Source of the DNA: Thraustochytrium sp. TN22 | Taxonomy: Eukaryota > Sar > Bigyra > Thraustochytrida > Thraustochytriidae | Length of the DNA stretch: 64,000 bases | Direction of reading: 5' to 3' | NCBI GenBank assembly: GCA_013306675.1 | Contig: JABLUY010000102.1 | Coordinates: 55,252 to 119,251 of the forward strand | In this document: in pieces, positions 19,458-29,215 of the stretch | How the letters are laid out: each line of letters starts with the position of its first letter | Position numbering within the stretch: the stretch's first letter is position 1 | Notes under the pieces: generated by a model | Told to the model about the DNA's origin: nothing | The model's database searches: none | What the model saw: only the letters and a program-made list of their open reading frames with translations | Position numbers and translations under genes: made by a program

Positions 19458-21845
19458 GGCCGCCGCAAGCCCGCCGCCCTCCCTCCAGCCAGCCAGCCAG
19501 CACCGGCAAGCCCGCCTCCGAGCCTCGCCGCGCGCCTCGGGCTCGGGGTCTGCCGCCGCCCACGCACGCTCGCCCGCTCGCTCGCGCGCGCGAGCGCAGA
19601 GTCGCAGACCACAGGCTTAGGGCTCGTGCTGCATCGCGCAAGAGCGCCATGCGCGGCGCCGCCGGTCCGGGTCCAGCCCGCGGCGTCCGCGCTGGGACGC
19701 CACTGCGCTGGCCGCTGGGACGCGCGTCCCGTGCCATCATGGTGATGTCCGGCGACGGGCGACCCACGGAGTCACGGGGCCACGCGCCACTGCCATCGCC
19801 GTGGTGGTAGACTCCAACGGAATGGCTGCGAATCATTCAGCAGCGAATGGCTGGCAGGCAGGCAATCACACGGTTCGCGATGGCGAGCCACTGGGGCCAG
19901 GCGAGGGGCGGGAGCCGCCTAAGCCGCGAGACGGAGTGACGCAGTGGCGGGTTGTGGGAGCGGACGCCGTGCGACGAGCAGGTAACTGGGCGCCTCGTAA
20001 CGTTAGTCTTGTCTGCCGGGGCAGTGCCGGCGGAGGCCGCCACAGCCACTGCCCTTGGTGAGGAGTCTGAGGACAGAGCCGATCGAGTCCACCGAGTGCC
20101 CGGCGACGGCTGCCAGTGGCCAGCGCTCCAGGCGAGCGGAGATGATGACCGCACTGACCCTGATGATGGCTAAAAGGGCTCCGTACGAAACTCGGTGGCT
20201 GCCACGGCAGCCACTGGACTTGCCAGTGGCCATGGTGCCCACCACCGAAGGCGGATCGCCGAAGCTTGTGCAACGTGCCCGGCCATCTCCGCGAACAAGC
20301 CGCGCTGCCACGTCTGGCTGGACCAAGTACTGCTGGCCGGTGGGCCACCGGCCACCGCTGGCTGGCCTTTCATGCTCTCCACCAGCCAGCCACCAATGAA
20401 GCTCGCCGCCGTTAACCCTCACTCCAGCGGCGTCCAGCCTCCGCAAACCACGAGCAAGAGCCCCGCCCCGCCACACACTCGTGGTCGCCAGGCCAGGTCG
20501 GGCTTCCTGCGCGCCTCGCGGGGAGGACGGTCTCACGCCGCTGACCTCAGCCGTGACGCACGCCGTCTTGCCAAACCACGCCGAGCACTGCGTTCGTCAC
20601 GCTCTTCGCCGAGCCATCATGCGGTGCCAGCCAGGAGGACGCCCTGCGAGGCCGCGCCGCGCCGCGGCATCTCACGCTGCCGCGTCACGCGCCCGGTCCC
20701 CCTCGTTCATGTCGGACTCGCGCAGCTCGCCGCGCAGTGATGATGAGCGCACTGCCGCGCCCGGCCGCCCAGCTCGCCGGCCGCGGCCCCTCACTGAGCC
20801 CCTCCGGGTCGGCGCCTCATCCCATCCCATCCGCCCGCCTCGCCCGCCTCGCCGCCTCGCTCGTCCCGCCTCGCGTCGCCTCGCCTCGCCTCGCCCCGCG
20901 CCCACTCTCGCGCGGGCCGCGCCCGCCGGCGCCGGCGCCCGCGCCCGCCCGCCCGCACGCGCCCAGGCCCGTGCGCGCCGCCATGCCCGCCATCCCGCGC
21001 TGCTTGCTACTACTCTAGCTAGCTAGCAGCTGCAGCAGGAGCGCGCATCGGCGCGTCGGCGGCGCGGCGGCAGAGCGCGAACGCGGGCGGCGGGCGGCGC
21101 GCGGGCGGCGGGCGGGCGGGCGGGCGGCGGGCCGGCGGGCCGGCTGGCTGGCTGGCTGGCTGTCCGCGCGGGGCTGGGCTGGCGGCGGCGGGCGCGTGCG
21201 GGACCGGGCGCGAGACGCCCGCGAGCTCCCCGAGCGAGCGCGGCGCGAGCCCCAGCCAGCCCGGAACAGCGAGGCGGGCGGGCGGGCATCCGGCCGGCGA
21301 GACGCGACGCGACGCGACGCGGAGCGGCGCGGCGCGGCGCGGGAAGCGTGGTCGCGAGCGGCCACGGGCAGAGACGCGGCGCAGACGCGGCGGAGCGCGC
21401 GGGCGCGCACACGCGCGCGGCGCATTTTGAAATTCGAAAAGGGCGGTGAGGCGAAGGCAAGGCAAGGCAAGCGGGCAAAGCAAGGCGCAAGGCAAAGCAA
21501 GGCGAGGCAAGCAGAGCGGCAGCGGGCGCGCGCGGTGCAGAGGCGCGGCGCGGCGCGGCGCGGCGCGGCGCGGCGCGGGCGCGGCGGCGGGCCGGCCGCT
21601 CGGCGGCGCGCCCGGCGGCGGAGCGAGGCAACGCGGAGGCACTGCGCGTCATCCGCAGGCGCGCGTCTCGCAGCGAGAAGCAGGCGCAGTGAGTGCCGGG
21701 CGCACTGACCAACGCCGGCGAGGCCTGGGAACGAGGCGAGGCGAGCGCGAGGCGAGGCGAGGCGAGGCAGGGCGCGGGAGGGCGAGGCGGCCGGCTGGCG
21801 CTCGGCGCGGCTCGCAGGGCGCGCGGGCAGAGCGGGGCGCCCGCC
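19458..21845. other. Long divergent intergenic region
   Basis: 2.4 kb without a supported gene. 19,860-20,400 is rich in CCACTGG/CCAGTGG words in both orientations. 20,700-21,700 is extreme GC low-complexity (CTCGC, GGCGC and CGGGC runs) in which every frame stays open, so the Arg/Ala/Pro-rich ORFs there are not evidence of genes. A CTAG-type palindromic run sits at 21015-21027. Confidence 0.5.
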
Positions 21846-24221
21846 ATGCCCATCGTAGGCGCCAGGCCGAGGGCGCCGCAGGCGGCGGGCGGCCGCGGGT
21901 CGAGCCGTTGGCGGGCGGCGCTGCCAGGCCCGGGCCGCAGCGGCAAGGCGCTCAAGGAGGAGCCGCAGGAGCCCGCGGAGCGCCGCAAGCGGCCGCGGCA
22001 GCCGCGGCAGGAGCAGGGCGGGGAGGTGCCGCGGCTGCCGCGGCAAGAGGCCGCGGACGCCAACGCGGCGCGCGGCCCCGCCACGACGGCTCCCAGTAGT
22101 GCCAGCGCGTCCGCGCGCGGGGCCGCCGCGGTGGATGACGCGGACTTGGAGGTGGCGTCCCCGGGTGAGGAAAGGGGAAATTACGAAGTTGAGATGGAGG
22201 AGGAGGAGGAAGAGGAAGAGGAGGAGGAGTCCAAGTCGCAGCACAGCAGCGGCAAGGAGCGCCTGCTGCACCGGCGCAAGGTGTCGTCCGCCGTAGTCGT
22301 GGAGGATGCCGACTGCCTGCTCATGCAAGGGCAAGACGACCGCGAGCATCACGCGGTCGGGAGCTCGCCCAAGCCGGCTCTCGCGCGCTCACGAACCGCG
22401 CCGGAGGAGGACGTGGCCGACTTTGACCTCGACACGGACGACGACGCCTTCACCAGCGACAGCGAGGACGAGGACGAGGACGGGGCGGGCGAGGAGACGG
22501 CGGACGACGTGCGCTCGGCGGCGACTGCCCCGGAGCTAGGCACGCGGCAGAGCCCCCTGGCCGAGGACAGCAGCCTCGCTGATCCCGCCGCAACCGTGGC
22601 GGGGCCGGAGCGCTTGCTTGGAGCCCCGCCGTGCGCCACCGTGACCACCGCGGCTTCCGCCAACGAGAAGGAGAACGAGGAGCCGCTCGCGGGGAGCGGG
22701 CGGCCCTCGATAGGCACGCGTGAGGTCCGTAGTGCGTCGTGCCGCGCCCCGACGTGCGACGACGAGTATACCGGTCGTGTCCAGGACGAGGACGACGCGC
22801 GCGTGCCGGCCGGCTGCGGCGGGATCGGCTCCTGCTGGGCGGCCATCTTTTGGTCCTTCCGCAACAAGCGGCAGGAGCGCCGCCGCGCGTGCAAGCGCCG
22901 ACCGCAGAGCCACTACGGCGTTGAAGTCATGGAGCAGCAGGACGAGCCGCTCTCGAAGACGTCGACCGCCGCCACCGCTGCTAGCGCCACCGATGCCTCC
23001 GTGGCCGCCTCGGGCGGCGCAGCAGAAGACGTGCGCAGCGAGCGTGCCCCGTCCGTGGACGTGGTCGCGCTGGCGGCCGCCGAGTCGCGCCGCGCCGCGC
23101 GCTCGCGAGCGCTGCGCGCGCTCCGCTCACGCATCTGGGCCGAGTTCATGGACTGCTTGGAGCGCCGCGACGTGGAGGGCGTGCGCCGTATCGTGGAGCG
23201 GCCCGAGGTGCAGGACGCGCTGCCGGTCTGGCGCAATCGTGCGGGCGAGGGCATCGCGCACGTGCTCTGCCGAACCGGGAGCGCCGAGGTGCTGGACGCC
23301 GTGCTGGCCGGCCTCGAGGACGAGGTCCGCGCCCTAGTCGTCGAGGAGGTTCCCGAGCAGGGCCGCGGCATGCTGCCGCTGCACGTGGCGAGTGCTGGCG
23401 GCGAGGAGGCCTGCGTGCGCGTGCTGCTGCACCACGGCGCCACGGCCTGCGGCCAGCGCGACGCCTACGGGCTCACCGCCTTGCACCGCGCTGCGGGCAA
23501 CGGCTTCGCCGGCGTCTGCGCACTGCTGCTTGACGCGGGCGCCGACCCGCTACTCCGTGACAACGCCGGTTTTGCGGCCTTTCACCGCGCCTGCTTCCAC
23601 GGCCACGTCGACGCGCTGCGCGCGCTGCTCGCGCACGAGCGCCGGGAGCACGATGACTTCGCCCGCCTCGTGGAGGCCGATGCGCTGCTGCTCAGCGGCG
23701 GCCGTTCCGCGCTGCACCACGTGGCCATCAACGCCAGCTCGGGCTCCACCAGCGACGAGCTCGTTGGCCTCCTTGTCCGCACGGTCGGCATCGACGTGGA
23801 CATCCGCTGCAGGGAGGGCCTCACGCCGCTGCACGAGGCCTCGCTCTCCGGCAACGTGTACGCGGTCGACGCGCTGCTGCGCCACGGCGCCGACATTAAC
23901 GCCGCGGCGCAGTCCTCCGGCAGCACGCCGCTTCACCTCGCCGTGGAGAATTTTCAAGTTGGCGTCTGCGCCGCGCTGCTACAGCACCCGGCCATCAACC
24001 TGAAGGCGCTCGACCGCGCAGGCCTCACGCCTGAGCGCCTCGCCGTGCAGGAGTCGCGCTACGAGGTCCTGGAGATGTTCAGCAACCCGGACATTCGCCG
24101 CGCGCGCGCCAAGAACATCGCGCTTCACGGCGAGCAGGCCGCCTACGCGCGGCCCGTGGCGCCCGGGACCGCTACGGGTGCCGCCGCCTCCTCCTCGCGC
24201 CTGCGCGTGGCCAAGTGGTGA
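21846..24221 (+). CDS. Ankyrin-repeat protein with long acidic N-terminal region
   Basis: A 791-aa product. Residues ~1-330 are low-complexity, with a Glu run near residues 118-128 (EMEEEEEEEEEEES) and further acidic patches. Around 322-350 lies a short Cys/aromatic patch, GSCWAAIFWSFRNKRQERRRACKRR, that could be a lipid-modified membrane anchor (inference). The C-terminal ~350 residues hold about seven ankyrin repeats with good consensus units (LPLHVASAGGEEACVRVLL, YGLTALHRAAGNGFAGVCALL, EGLTPLHEASLSGNVYAVDALL). Ankyrin repeats mediate protein binding; no enzymatic domain is present. The start is the first ATG after the GC-rich leader; ATGs further in are possible. Confidence 0.78.
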   Translation: MPIVGARPRAPQAAGGRGSSRWRAALPGPGRSGKALKEEPQEPAERRKRPRQPRQEQGGEVPRLPRQEAADANAARGPATTAPSSASASARGAAAVDDADLEVASPGEERGNYEVEMEEEEEEEEEEESKSQHSSGKERLLHRRKVSSAVVVEDADCLLMQGQDDREHHAVGSSPKPALARSRTAPEEDVADFDLDTDDDAFTSDSEDEDEDGAGEETADDVRSAATAPELGTRQSPLAEDSSLADPAATVAGPERLLGAPPCATVTTAASANEKENEEPLAGSGRPSIGTREVRSASCRAPTCDDEYTGRVQDEDDARVPAGCGGIGSCWAAIFWSFRNKRQERRRACKRRPQSHYGVEVMEQQDEPLSKTSTAATAASATDASVAASGGAAEDVRSERAPSVDVVALAAAESRRAARSRALRALRSRIWAEFMDCLERRDVEGVRRIVERPEVQDALPVWRNRAGEGIAHVLCRTGSAEVLDAVLAGLEDEVRALVVEEVPEQGRGMLPLHVASAGGEEACVRVLLHHGATACGQRDAYGLTALHRAAGNGFAGVCALLLDAGADPLLRDNAGFAAFHRACFHGHVDALRALLAHERREHDDFARLVEADALLLSGGRSALHHVAINASSGSTSDELVGLLVRTVGIDVDIRCREGLTPLHEASLSGNVYAVDALLRHGADINAAAQSSGSTPLHLAVENFQVGVCAALLQHPAINLKALDRAGLTPERLAVQESRYEVLEMFSNPDIRRARAKNIALHGEQAAYARPVAPGTATGAAASSSRLRVAKW

Positions 24222-24485
24222 AGTGAAGCACGCACAACAACAGAGAAAGCCAACCCTCCTTCTGATAGTTTAGACCCAACCTCTCGGCGCGCAGTTGCGC
24301 CCCGCGCGCCATGCGTCTGTGTGATGAATTTTGTATAGCTATGCAAAGGCGTGCTCGGAAGCCTTGGCGGGCGCAAAGCCGCGCGCTACCTGCTGTGTAC
24401 TTTTACAAGATGACTTCGGCCATTTTCCTCCAACGAGGACTTGGAAAACCCAAAACCTTCGTGCCTGCCAGCCAACCCGCCAGCA

Positions 24486-25079
24486 TCACTGCGCAGCGCC
24501 GCCCAGACGCGAGCGCAGGTGCTCCTGCACCGCCGCGACGGGGTCCTGCGCCATGGAAGGGTGCTTGATGACCTGCTTAAAGAGCGAGACCTCCGCAAGG
24601 TGCAGCTGCTTGCGGGCCTTGTTGCGCAGCTTCTTGCGCGCGCGCGCCGGCTGCTGCTGGCCCGCCTCGGCCCCAGCAGCGCCCCCCTTGCCACCGCCGT
24701 CCGCCGTCCGCAGCGCCGCGATCTCCGACAGCGACTGCGTCAGCGCGTCCGACAGCGACTGCACATTGCCCAGCGCCTCGCCGTGCTTGCGCACCGCCTT
24801 GATGGTGTCCAGCTCCCGCTTGGACTCGCGCAGCTTCTCCAGGAACTTCTCGCGCTTGTCCTCGCGCCGCTTGCGCGCCTTCTGCACGCCGACCGACGTG
24901 CCGACGGCCGCGTCCGGTGCCCCTGGCCGCTCCGCGTCCTCCTCCTGGCGCCGCTTCGCCGCCTCCACCAGCAGCAGCTCCTTGCGCGCCTTGGCCGTCG
25001 GCGCGCCGCGCGCCGCGCCCAGGACCGGGTCCGCCCGCGCCGCGCGCCGCACGCTCTCGCGCCGCCGCGCCTTGGGCAT
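24486..25079 (-). CDS. SLX9: SLX9-like ribosome biogenesis factor
   Basis: A 197-aa product starting MPKARRRESV. The order of features fits the SLX9 (FAM207A) family: a basic N-terminus, a charged helix (KARKRREDKREKFLEKLRES), a short SLSDALTQSLSEI motif, and a C-terminal helix pair (KLRNKARKQLHLAEVSLF, then VIKHPSMAQDPVAAVQEHL). SLX9 associates with early 40S precursors in the nucleolus and helps nuclear export of pre-40S. The length matches the family, and choosing this ATG removes a 106-residue low-complexity extension present in the open frame. The gene is convergent with the ankyrin gene (264 bp gap). Confidence 0.7.
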   Translation of the reverse strand: MPKARRRESVRRAARADPVLGAARGAPTAKARKELLLVEAAKRRQEEDAERPGAPDAAVGTSVGVQKARKRREDKREKFLEKLRESKRELDTIKAVRKHGEALGNVQSLSDALTQSLSEIAALRTADGGGKGGAAGAEAGQQQPARARKKLRNKARKQLHLAEVSLFKQVIKHPSMAQDPVAAVQEHLRSRLGGAAQ

Positions 25080-25536
25080 CCTGCCGGCCGCTCGGCCTTG
25101 CGCCGCCCGGCGCGACGCAGCCGCCGTCGATCGGGCTCTGCCGCGCCGCCGCCGCCGCCGCGCGCCGCCGCGCCGCCCGGCTCGGAGTCCGAGTCGCGCT
25201 CGTCCTCCACCACCACCGCCGCGGGAACGCCCAGGCGGAACGCCGCTCGCCGTTCGCTCAGGCGCGCAAGCAGGGGAGGCGAGCTGGGAGGCGAGCTTGC
25301 ACGGGGCGAGGAAAGCGATCAAGGCGAACAAAGCAATCAAAGCATCGTGATCTTGGCTGTCAGAGGAGTGACGAATGCGCAAGGGGGGCTCGGGCAAAGC
25401 CTGGGCGACTTGATGCTGACGAGGGGGAATGGAAAGAACCTGAACAATGCGGGGGGATGGGTCGTCGGCGACTTGGCGGCCAGCTTGAAGGGCAGACAGC
25501 AGGAGGCCGGCGAGCGATGAGACGGTTTCTGCGTTG
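25080..25536. other. Short gene-free spacer
   Basis: Upstream region of the SLX9-like gene and 3' end of the glutamine-rich gene. The left half is GC-rich low complexity; nothing specific was seen. Confidence 0.4.
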
Positions 25537-26406
25537 TTATTGCTGTTGCGGCGGCTTGGGTTGCTGCTGCTTTGGCTGCTGCTTCTTTGGCTGCTGCTGC
25601 TGCTGCTTTGGCTGCTGCTGCTGCTGCTTTGGCTGCTGCGTCTCCTTTTGTTGCTGCCTTTGGGGCTGCTTTGGCTTCTGCCGCTGCTTTTGCTGTTGCT
25701 TTTGCTTTTGCTTCTGCTTCTGCTTCTGCTGCTTTTGCTGTTGATGCTTCTCAGTGGCCTCGGAACGCTTTACAGACGCCGTGTCGAGGAGCTGCGCTAG
25801 CTGCTGTTGACGACGTGCAAGGGCCTCAGGGGAAAATTCACTCCACCTGCGCATGACCATGCAGGTGGCGAAGTAGGAGCGCATGGATCGGTAATGCTCC
25901 GTATTCTCCTCGAGCTGCAGGTTGTTCCAGCGTGTCCGAACATCCTCGAAGTCGGCGAATTTGCGGATGCTGTTGCGGAGCCCCTCCAAGTATCGCTGTC
26001 CCACGGCGTGCTTGCGCTGTGCAAGGTGCGTGACCAGCTGCTCGGGGCTATGTTGTTCCTTGCACTTGATGCAATGGAGACGCTGCGGTGCGCGCGTCGT
26101 CTGCTGGTAGCTGTCCCAGAACATGCGCAGAAAATTGCGGGTCAGCAGACGTTCATCACGTTGTGCCACAAGGAAGTCAAGGACGCGCTCAGACGGCGTG
26201 AGCTTGTGCGAGGGCGTCGCGGAGAGGTAGTCACGGACCTGCTCGCAAAGCTCCGTGAGAAAGGCGGGATCGTACTTGGTGAGGCGCGGCGTCGTGCGCT
26301 GCGCACCGCCCTCACCTTCGTCCGGCGCCTGGGGCGCAGGGGCCACGGCGGCCGCGCCGCGCCGCAGCCCGGCGCCTGTGTCTCCTTGCTCGATTTGCGG
26401 CGCCAT
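25537..26406 (-). CDS. Zinc-finger protein with Gln/Lys/Pro repeat tail
   Basis: A 289-aa product. Residues ~45-100 form a helical region (DPAFLTELCEQVRDYLSA and following). A CxxC-type finger follows: C112 and C115 in LHCIKCKEQHS, with downstream histidines in VTHLAQRKH positioned as ligands. A second helical segment (~135-205) precedes a C-terminal tail of about 75 residues built almost only of Gln, Lys and Pro. In the tail, KQ and PKQQQQQ units are iterated and encoded by imperfect CAG/CAA/AAG codons. A nucleic-acid or chromatin role would fit but is inference. Length variation between strains is likely in the tail. Family not recognised. Confidence 0.7.
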   Translation of the reverse strand: MAPQIEQGDTGAGLRRGAAAVAPAPQAPDEGEGGAQRTTPRLTKYDPAFLTELCEQVRDYLSATPSHKLTPSERVLDFLVAQRDERLLTRNFLRMFWDSYQQTTRAPQRLHCIKCKEQHSPEQLVTHLAQRKHAVGQRYLEGLRNSIRKFADFEDVRTRWNNLQLEENTEHYRSMRSYFATCMVMRRWSEFSPEALARRQQQLAQLLDTASVKRSEATEKHQQQKQQKQKQKQKQKQQQKQRQKPKQPQRQQQKETQQPKQQQQQPKQQQQQPKKQQPKQQQPKPPQQQ

Positions 26407-26452
26407 GCTTGCTTCGAGGTCTGCCGCATCGTCCTTGCATGGTCACGACGCT

Positions 26453-26519
26453 GGGATTCCCGTGGATGGAGTCTGGAGGGATTCCGGTTGAGGGAGTCTG
26501 GAGGGATTCCCGTGGAGGG
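26453..26519. repeat. 25-bp tandem repeat upstream of zinc-finger gene
   Basis: Two full copies and one partial copy of a 25-bp unit (GGGATTCCCGTGGATGGAGT plus CTGGA), starting about 47 bp before the ATG at 26406. The placement suggests a promoter or 5' UTR repeat. Confidence 0.85.
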
Positions 26520-26624
26520 TACCACCCATCCAGGTTGGGAAAAAGTGGCATTCTGTGGGGAAGTGGCATTCGGGAACCATCCGACACTCTGTGGAGTCCA
26601 AGCCTGTCAGGAAAGGATGCGAGC

Positions 26625-26677
26625 TCCAAAAAAGGCAGCCAGCGCATCACTCCAAAAAAAGGCAGCCAGCGCATCAC
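26625..26677. repeat. 26/27-bp direct duplication
   Basis: Two adjacent copies of a unit made of TCC, an A-run and GGCAGCCAGCGCATCAC. The second copy has one extra A, which looks like recent slippage or duplication. Confidence 0.9.
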
Positions 26678-26807
26678 TCGTCAAGGTGCCATTATTCAAA
26701 GTACCCTCACAGCTAGCAGGGCGGCCGAAACCTTGCACGCAGTAAACTCTAGTCCACCGGCCAGTGCTGCTGCCCTTGCGAGAATCGCGCTTCGCCAAGC
26801 TCAGCAG

Positions 26808-27429
26808 CTATGAGTCATCAGACGTCGAGGATGCGTCAATGGCGGCCATAGCGACGGCCTTGAGAAGGCCGGGCCGTAGACGCGCAATGGATGCGGCACG
26901 GCCAGGCTGGAGGATGGGGCGACCGTATGCGTCAAGATAGACGTGCGGTAAGCAGAGGCAGTAGAGGCGGCCAGGCGCAAGCTCCTTGGGGCGGTGCGTG
27001 AAGAGCACGTTTCCAACACCGCGAAAGTGGACGTGTGCGTGCAGGAGGACGCGGTGCGAGGCCGTGGCCGGGACGCGGACATGGATGCGCTGCAGCTGCA
27101 ACTGTGAGCTCGAGTCCTCGGGCAGGTTGTCGGGCGCGAGGAAGAGGTCCACGTCTTGACGCGGCCATTGGAGGATGCCGTCCGTGTCGCCCGCCATGGA
27201 CTGCGAGCCGGGCGAGAACAGGTTGCCCAGAGCGTAGAAACGGCGGCTGCCTGTGGCCAGGCACTCGTACTCGAGACCGACGTGGACGCCCGTCGCGTCC
27301 CAGGGCTCTAGACGGTCGTGCGGCGCCGCGAACCCTGGCAGCCCGATGCCGCGCGCCGGGTCGAAATCTTTGGAGGCGCCCACGTCGTGCAGCATCCAGG
27401 AGCCGCCGAGCCGCGATGCGCGAGAGGGT

Positions 27430-27468
<39 letters not shown>

Positions 27469-28985
27469 TGCAATTGCGGATCACCTTCTGGGTGCGAGGC
27501 ACTCGCGCCAGCGATGGCAAGATCATACGAATGGTCTGCCAGGTCCACGCAGCACTGCTGTGTCGGGTAGGTATGGTTGAGTAGGCCTGGGAGAAAAGGG
27601 TCCGGACAGCGCACGACGGTGCGGCCGCAGGAGCAGGCCATGACGACCGTGGCGTCGCTGGAACAGGCGCGCGGGTCGAAGCTTCCTGGGCGCCCCGAGG
27701 CCCCGCGCGTGAGGTTTTCGCGCAAGAGACGCACGCACGGGCGACGCGTAAGCGAGACCGCGTCGCACAGGCGGCGATCGGGCCCTTTCTCCGGGATGGT
27801 GCTCGTGGCGCGGCGCGTCGAGGAAAGCACGACCTGGCCGCGCCAGATGCGCTTGCACTGGTCTGCGAGGCGCTTCTCGGCGCGTCGTGCCACCGCGCCG
27901 CGCGCACCCGTGAAACGCCGAAGCTCCTGCACGGCCAGGTCCAGGTGCGTCTCGTGCAGCGTCGACCCGTAGCGGGGCGGCAGCCCACGCACGTAGGTCT
28001 CCAGCGCGAACGGCATGCCCTTGTCCGCGAGCGCCCTGCACAGCGCGTCCTCCGATCGGGTGGCCGACTCCAGACGCGTCAGCGGGAGACTATCGGCCTT
28101 GGGCGCGTCTTTGACGGATGGAGAGGTGGTCGCGTCCTTGGGCGGCTCGAGGAGCGCCACCATGCCGCTGCTGGCGGTGAGCTTGAGCGTGGCCGCCACG
28201 ACCGCAGCGCCCTTGAGCCAGTCAGTCAGTCGAAAGGCGTCCACGTGCACCTGCTTGGTCAGCAGGCGGTGCGCGCACGCGCGCAGCCCGTGCAGCGGCG
28301 CGGCGCAGTCGTTCTTGAGAGCGCGGCAAAAGGACGTGCTCCCACGTGTCGGGTTGCCCACCAAGCCGCATGCCTTCAGCGTCCCCATGATGACGGTCTG
28401 CGTGCGCGCGAGCTGGTCTACCTGTGCTGCGAAGCCAAAGACCAGGTACGGCGTGCTGCGACCCGGCCAGCCGCGCGTCTGCTCGGCGCGCTCCTTGCTG
28501 TCGCCCTTGCCCTTGGCGTGCGGCGGAGGCGTGCTCGCGCTGCCGGCCCCAGCGGCCGTGAAGCGCGGCCGGGCGGCCTTGAGCGCGGTCAACAGGCCGT
28601 AGGTTTCTAGCGTCAGCGCGGCCGGCCGTGGGTGCATCCAGAGCACCACGTGCGCGCAGGAGAACACGAAGAGCAGCCTGCGTAACGCCTCGAGGTCGTG
28701 CTTGCAGCTGGCCGCGAAGGCGCCCACCTGCGCTGCGGCCTCGTCGCCCGCTCCCGCCCCTACTGGCGGCGCCTCGGCACGATCTTCAGTCTGCGACGGC
28801 ACCTGCTCGAGCGCGAGCACCAGGTAGAGCACGTCGTCACAGACCTCGCGCTGCACGTCCTCCTCGTCCGCGCGCGTCTCGAGCTCGCGCGCGAAGACAC
28901 CACGGCCCCCGGCCGCCTCGTTGGCCGCCTCGGCCGCGGCCGCCCACGTCGGCGCCACCACGCCCACGACGCGGGAGAAGCGCAT
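26808..28985 (-). CDS. SMG8: SMG8-like nonsense-mediated decay factor
   Basis: A 725-aa product starting MRFSRVVGVVAPTW. SMG8, with SMG9, binds and restrains the SMG1 kinase in nonsense-mediated mRNA decay. Supporting blocks are the early LRRLLFVFSCAHVVLWMHP (equivalent to the SMG8 helix followed by a HVV strand), the STPYLVFGFAAQVDQ region, and the cysteine-bearing VVMACSCGRTVVRCPDPF motif in the C-terminal half, where family members have a similar SCGR. A CAG-encoded Gln run lies near 27427-27475. The larger open frame upstream of this ATG is Arg/Pro low complexity and overlaps the divergent COG4 gene, so I rejected it. Confidence 0.78.
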
Positions 28986-29029
28986 GGCCGGCGTGCGCGC
29001 GAGCGCGCGAGTGCGCGAGCGCGCGAGCG

Positions 29030-29061
<32 letters not shown>

Positions 29062-29183
29062 GCGCGGAGGCGACGCAAGGCGAGGCAGAGGTTGAAGGTT
29101 TGGGTCGTGGCCTTGCATGCAAAACGCAAACTTGGGCGCGGCGCGGCGCGGCGCGGGGCGGCGGGCAGCTGGGCGGCGGCCGA

Positions 29184-29215
<32 letters not shown>
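28986..29215. promoter_or_regulatory. Bidirectional promoter, SMG8/COG4
   Basis: A 230-bp gap between two divergent ATGs, mainly GCC/GCG trinucleotide runs, with one less GC-rich stretch around 29085-29130. Both transcription start sites must lie here. Confidence 0.55.

Noticed and set aside
21015-21028. Terminator or origin signal
   Set aside because: A CTAG-type palindrome alone, with no adjacent transcript end or AT-rich unwinding region.
20672-22352. Multiple overlapping 70-440 codon frames on both strands
   Set aside because: GC extreme low-complexity DNA in which all frames stay open. No domain, no start context. Only the ankyrin gene start at 21846 is supported.
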